A stretch of 64,000 nt of DNA, taken from NCBI GenBank assembly GCA_946811185.2, contig OX328112.1, forward strand, positions 19,201,215 through 19,265,214. The letters are read 5' to 3'. A program made the position numbers and the translations under genes. Under the pieces are notes generated by a model that worked only from the letters and a program-made list of their open reading frames with translations, ran no database searches and was not told the origin of the DNA. Origin of the DNA: Hippopus hippopus. Its lineage: Eukaryota; Mollusca; Bivalvia; Cardiida; Cardiidae. This document shows, piece by piece, positions 52,501 to 58,500 of the stretch (the first letter of the stretch is position 1; each line of letters starts with the position of its first letter).

Positions 52501-55500
52501 GATGAAAATTTTTCAGAGTTTCAGCTGTTAAAAGAGGTTGGTTGTATTATCATATCATTCTCTGCTGAGAGCTGTTTTCAGAAAACAAAATTTAAGACTG
52601 GACCACACTGAAACTATTTGAATAGGACACAGTCATGATTCATTTTAACTGATATCATGGCAGTGAGTGCACATACGCATGTGTTTCCTGACTTTTTCAC
52701 ACAGCTTTCTCTCCAAGCCACTGACTACTATTCTCACATACATCAGAGCTGATAGACGAAAAACAACCAGAAAGAAAGTGTAGTTCATGAGAAACATAGC
52801 ATGCACTTTTCTTGCCATAGGTATGCAGAGTTAAAAGAAATGAGTCATTCTATGGCAAAAGAGGGCTTAATGCATATTCGTGCTGCACAATACCAAGCAA
52901 GCCATCACAGTATTATATATCCAAAATATCCATTTTGTGTAACAACCTGGTGAATCCTGATGTACAGTGGTCCTTTGACATACAGAAAATTAATCAACAG
53001 CGAAAAGTTTTGGCCCAGGTCAGCCTGCACAGACTGCACAGGCTGACCTGGGTCGTTACTTTTCGAAAATGCATTAAGCCCCCTTTTCACAGATCACAGC
53101 TCAAATGCTTTTACTCTGTGCCCCTTAAAATGTTCTGTCAGCATGAGTACTCGACAAAACTTACTTGAATACTAGATTGTCAGCATAAGAATAATCTTGT
53201 TGGAATGGAGAGTCTGATGTAGGGGAGAAAACTCCAGCATCTGACTTGTCCGAACTCACATCACCGTTCGCATAGGAGAAATCTGTAATAATAACAAGTT
53301 AATCATAACACTTCAACTCTTTACCAAACGACAACAATTTAGATTGGTCTAAACTGAAAGCATTTGCAGACAACAAATTAAATGTGGTTCAGACCATTGG
53401 ATTTTTTCTGAAAGGTTATAAAATTGTAGGAGAAAGAGAAAATGCCGGTTACCAGTATTTTCTCTTTTTCCCAGAATGTTTTCAAAAGTCTTACTTTCCA
53501 GGATTGTTAAAGCTCTGGACTGTGTGGTAATGGGTTAATTACATGAAATGAATTTTTCTCAACACTTCTATTGTTTTGCTATTTAACAATGGTAAAAAAA
53601 AAAATTAAAAATAGCCATCAAATACCTGTCTACCAGAGATCAAAATTTCTGACTGACTGAAATTGAAAGCATTTGCCAACCACAAATTAAACCTTTACCA
53701 GACCACAAAATTTTAGACCTGTCCAAATTCAAAGCATTTGCAGACGAAAATTACAGTGTGGCTCAAATGATGTGATTTTTCTTTGATAGGGTAGAAAACA
53801 TTGTGAGAAAAGGAGAAAATGCTGGTTACCAGCATTCGCTCCTTTTCCCACAATGATTCAAAAAGGTTTCTTTCTCAGGGTCATTCAAATTCTGCACTGT
53901 GTGGTACAGGGTTAAATCAGACTTAAATGTTGGTTTTTATCTATGAAAGAGTAGAAAACAATTTGGGAAAAGGAAAAAGTGCTGGTTATCAGCATTTTCT
54001 CCTAATCCCACAATGTTATGAAATTTCTTCTTCCTCAGGGTCGTTGAAACACCAGATTTGTGCTGTCAAGGGGTGATTTGATTTCTGCATTATTAACTCT
54101 TTACCAAACGACGAAATTTTAGACTGGTCCAAATTGAAAGCACTTGCAGACGACAAAATAAACCTAACTCAAAAATTGAAATTTGTTTCCAGCAGAGTAG
54201 AAAACATTGTGGGAAAAGGATAATATATTGGTTCCCAGCATTTTCTCCTTTTCTTACAATGTTTTCAAAAGGCTTCTATCTCGGGGTCGTAAAAACCAGG
54301 GATTGTTTGGTAAAGGGTTAAACTTCAACAGGACTAGTTTAAAACTTTGTCATTCCAAAAGGTGTTGAACTTTTTACTACTACCAAACATTTGTTACAAA
54401 GATCTAAACTCACCACTACTACTGTTATTATTTATTCCACTGTCATTCTGGTCCCATTGCCCCGTATCTTGGGGCTGGGTGCTACCAGGGGTGGACGTCT
54501 TGGTACTCAAAAACACTGATGCATTTGGGTTCAGACCAGGGGACTTTGGTGTGACCTGGAAAGAGAAAAGGCCTTCTTTTAGTCGACTGGTGGATGGGTG
54601 TATTACATGTACTTCCCTTTGACCATTATTAAACCCGATAGCCTTATTGGATTATCCATAGCCTCATAACTCACAAACGTAGTTTATTGAATGACAAACC
54701 ATGATAGAAAGAATATCATTTTTTAAATAACTATGTAAAATGGTCTACGGTAGTCATGACATTTTTTCTGTTCATGACCAACTATGACGTATTGTTTCCT
54801 TTTGTCTTAATGTACAGACACATATAGCTTTTGTGAACATACAAAGACCAAAATTTCTTCAGCTCTCCACTAAGATACAGGGTTTTGTGTGGAACTGGAA
54901 AGATTTTAAGCTTTGAACCCAAAAACAAAATCATATTCTCCAACAAACATAATGTTGTTTATACCCATTAAAACTAAAAACATGGACTGCTCTTGCAGCC
55001 GAAGGATTAACTCTTTACCACACGACAAAATTTTAGACTTGTCCAAATTCAAAGCATTTACAGATGACAAAATAAATGTTACTCAAAAATTGAAATTCAT
55101 TTTTGAAAGGTTTGAAAACATTGTGGGAAAAGGCGAAAATGCTGGTTATCAGCATTTTCTCCTTTTCCCACAATGTTTTCAAAAGGTTTCTTCCTCAGGG
55201 TCAATAAAAGTCGGGATTGTGTGGTAAAGGATTAACCCTGAACCCTATACTATAGAACTCTGAGTTTTAATGACCCTAACAATTTAAACTGAAGGCTGCA
55301 ATCACTTTCAATTTGCAAAAGTCTACATTTTTTTCTTGTGTGGTAAAACGTTAAGGCTCCATTTAACTACTATAGTTGCCTTTGCATTCAGTGTTGATCA
55401 CAATCAGACTACACAAAACCTGCAGTCTGATCTTTGACATTGTTCACTTTGCTTAACTCTTTACCACACAACAAAATTTTAGACTAGTCCGAATTGAAAC

Positions 55501-58500
55501 CATTTGCAGGCGACAAACTAAAGATGGCTCAACTGATGAAATTTGTCCTTGATAGAGTAGGAAACATTGTGGGAAAAGGAGAAAATGCTGGTAACCAGCA
55601 TTTTCTGCTTTTCCCACGTTTTCAAAAGCCTTCTTTCTTAGGGTCGTTAAAAGTCGGGATTGTGTGGTAAATGTTGTATTGGGGTTTAACGCCACTTTAA
55701 CAGCTAAGGTCATATCATGGCGGTCGGTGACGCACATGTGTTTCCTGGCTTTCTCACACCAGTACTAACACAACTTCCTTTCCAAAGCCACCGACTACTT
55801 TTCTCACATGCTTCAGCAGAGGTGAGAGGCGAAAATACGCCAGAAAGAAAGTTCGCCTCAACCGGGTATCGAACTCACAACCACCAGGTCATGAGTCCGA
55901 CACGCTCACCACTGAGCCACCCGGGCGGGGCTGTGTGGTAAATGATTAAACACTACAGGAATGAAGCAACCACGAAATTGCAATCATTTGTGTCTTATTC
56001 TAGACCAAAAATGTCCATTTGATTTTACCCTTTACCACACAATGCCAAGTTTTAAAGATCCTTATAGAGAGGCTTTTGAAAACATTGAAGAATCAAAGGA
56101 CTCAAAGTCCTGGAAAGCAAATTTGTGGAGTAGCATTTATAAAGCTGCAATGTGTTTAATAAAAAAATAACATCATATGCAACACATGTGTTTATTGAAT
56201 CATTCAGTTAGAAAGCAAGGGCGAGGAAAATCGAAGTTGTTCTGCTAAGTGGGCCGCGCAGTAACTGTTATTCTATTACTTGTTAAGGAGTGGTAATTTG
56301 ACCCGTCAATGTGACACAGTTTTTTGCTGGTATAAGATTTCGGACTATATGTATACACGCGTAGGACCGTATATACGGTCGTGACAAAAGAGAGGTTGAG
56401 GTGTATTAGCTAAAACTGAAAGTAGAATGGCTAGAGCGCAAGTGTATAGTATATATTTGGTTCAGCTCAACTGATAACGACGTGCAGAGTGAGCGTGCGT
56501 CATTACGCTTGATGTATTAGGTTCCGGTCAAAACGATCACAGTAAGCGGATTGTCTATACAAATCCGCTAAAATGGAGAAAATGCTGGTAACTAGCACTT
56601 TCACCTTTTCCCACATTGTTTCATGTCCTGTCCAATACTGAAATCATCAATTTCACAACAGTAAACTAGTCATCTGCAAATGCTTCCAATTTGATCTGGT
56701 CCAAAATTTTGTTGTTTGGTAAAAGGTTTAACAAGGCAACTGCAGGAAATCAGATACAAAAATCCTTTACTCTCTACTGGACTAAACAAGTGCTGTCAGA
56801 GACAGTGTGATGCTCCTCCTCTGTGTTTTGTAACAATAGAGATATCTCTTCCTCAAAAACGTTTTCTACCGTTTGAAAGAAAATTTCATCATTTGAACTC
56901 ATTTGGAATGTGTCTGCAAATAGTTTAACTCTTTTCCAAAAGACAAAATTTTAGACTGGTCCAAATTGAAAGCATTTGCAGACGACAAAATAAATGTGAC
57001 TGAAAATTTGAATGTTTTCGAAAGGGTAGAAAACATTGTGGGAAAAGGAGAAAATGCTGGTCCTTTTCCCACAATGTTTTCAAAAGACTTCTTTTACAGG
57101 GTTGTTAAAAGTCGGAATCGTGTCGTAACAGGTTAAATTTATACTAAATTTTTCTTCCCTGGTTAAGAGTTATGGACCAAGAATCTTTCCCAGAATAGTT
57201 CTCTGTATAACACAAAAAAATTTTCAGATTTGTCCAAATCAAAGGCATTTCCAGACAACAAATTTGTAAGATGTGAGTCAAATGCTGGAATTAATCATCA
57301 TAGACAGAATGGTTTACTGCATTTCCTCCTTTTCCAATGATGTTTTCAAGAGCCATCTTCCTTAGGGTCGTTTAAAACTGGGGACCGTTTAATAAAGGGT
57401 GAAACGGAAGAGGGGGAAGCATTTTTTTTCCCACCCCCACATTCTCCATATTGATTATCCTATAATTGGGTACCGCAACCAAGATACTTAGAATACTTTC
57501 ATTGCAATTTTCTGGAATTATACAGAAATTTCTGGGCAGTATTATTCCTTCAATTTTTCCATGGACAAAGTACATTACCTTTTTGAATGGAGAATAATTA
57601 CAATTAACTCTTGAACAGACAACATAATTTTAGCCTTGTCCAGACTGAAAGCAGTTGCAGACGACAAATCAATTGTGGTGTCAATGGGGAGAACGATCTC
57701 TTAACTCTTTACCACACAATCCCGAGTTTTAACGACCCTAAGGAAGAAGCCTTTAGAAAACATTGTGGGAAAAGGAGAAAATGCTGGTAACCAGCATTTT
57801 CTCCTTTTCTAACAGTGTTTTCAATCCTTCCCAAAAGAAATTTAATTTTTTTAGCCCCATTTGAATTGTCGTCTGCAAATGCTTTCAATTTGGATAAGTC
57901 TAAAATTTTGTTGTATGGTAAAGAGTTAACCCTTTACCACACAATGACTACTTTTAACAACCCTGGGGAAGAAGCCCTTTGAAAACGTTGTGGGAAGAGG
58001 AGAAAATGTTGATAATCAGCATTTTCTCCTTTTCCCACAATGTGTTCTACCCTATCAAAGAAACAATGTACCATTTGAGCCACATTGAAATTGTCATCTG
58101 CAAATGCCTTCAATTTGGACAGGGCTAAAATTTTGATGTCTGGTAAAGGGTTAAAGGGTGAAAAACTTAGTGGGAAAAGGAGAAAATGCTGGTTACCAGC
58201 ATTTTCTCCTTTTCCCACTGTTTTCAAAAGGCCTGCTTCTTAGGGTTGTTAAAACATGTGATTGCTTGGTGAAGAGTGAACATTTTACCAAACAACATAA
58301 TTTTAGCCTAGTCAAAATTGAAAGCATTTGCACACGACAAATTAAATGTTACTCAAAAAACACAAAATTTGTCTTTTGTAGGGTAAAAAACATTGTGTGA
58401 AAAGAGGAAAATGCTGGTTACTAGCATTTTCTCCTTTTCACACAATGTTTTCAAATACCTTCTTTCTGTTGTTAAAAGTTGTTATTGTGCGGTTAAGGAT

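Noticed and set aside
55850..55931. tRNA-like sequence with boxes A and B
   Set aside because: It is the head of the S2 SINE; no full cloverleaf or functional tRNA.
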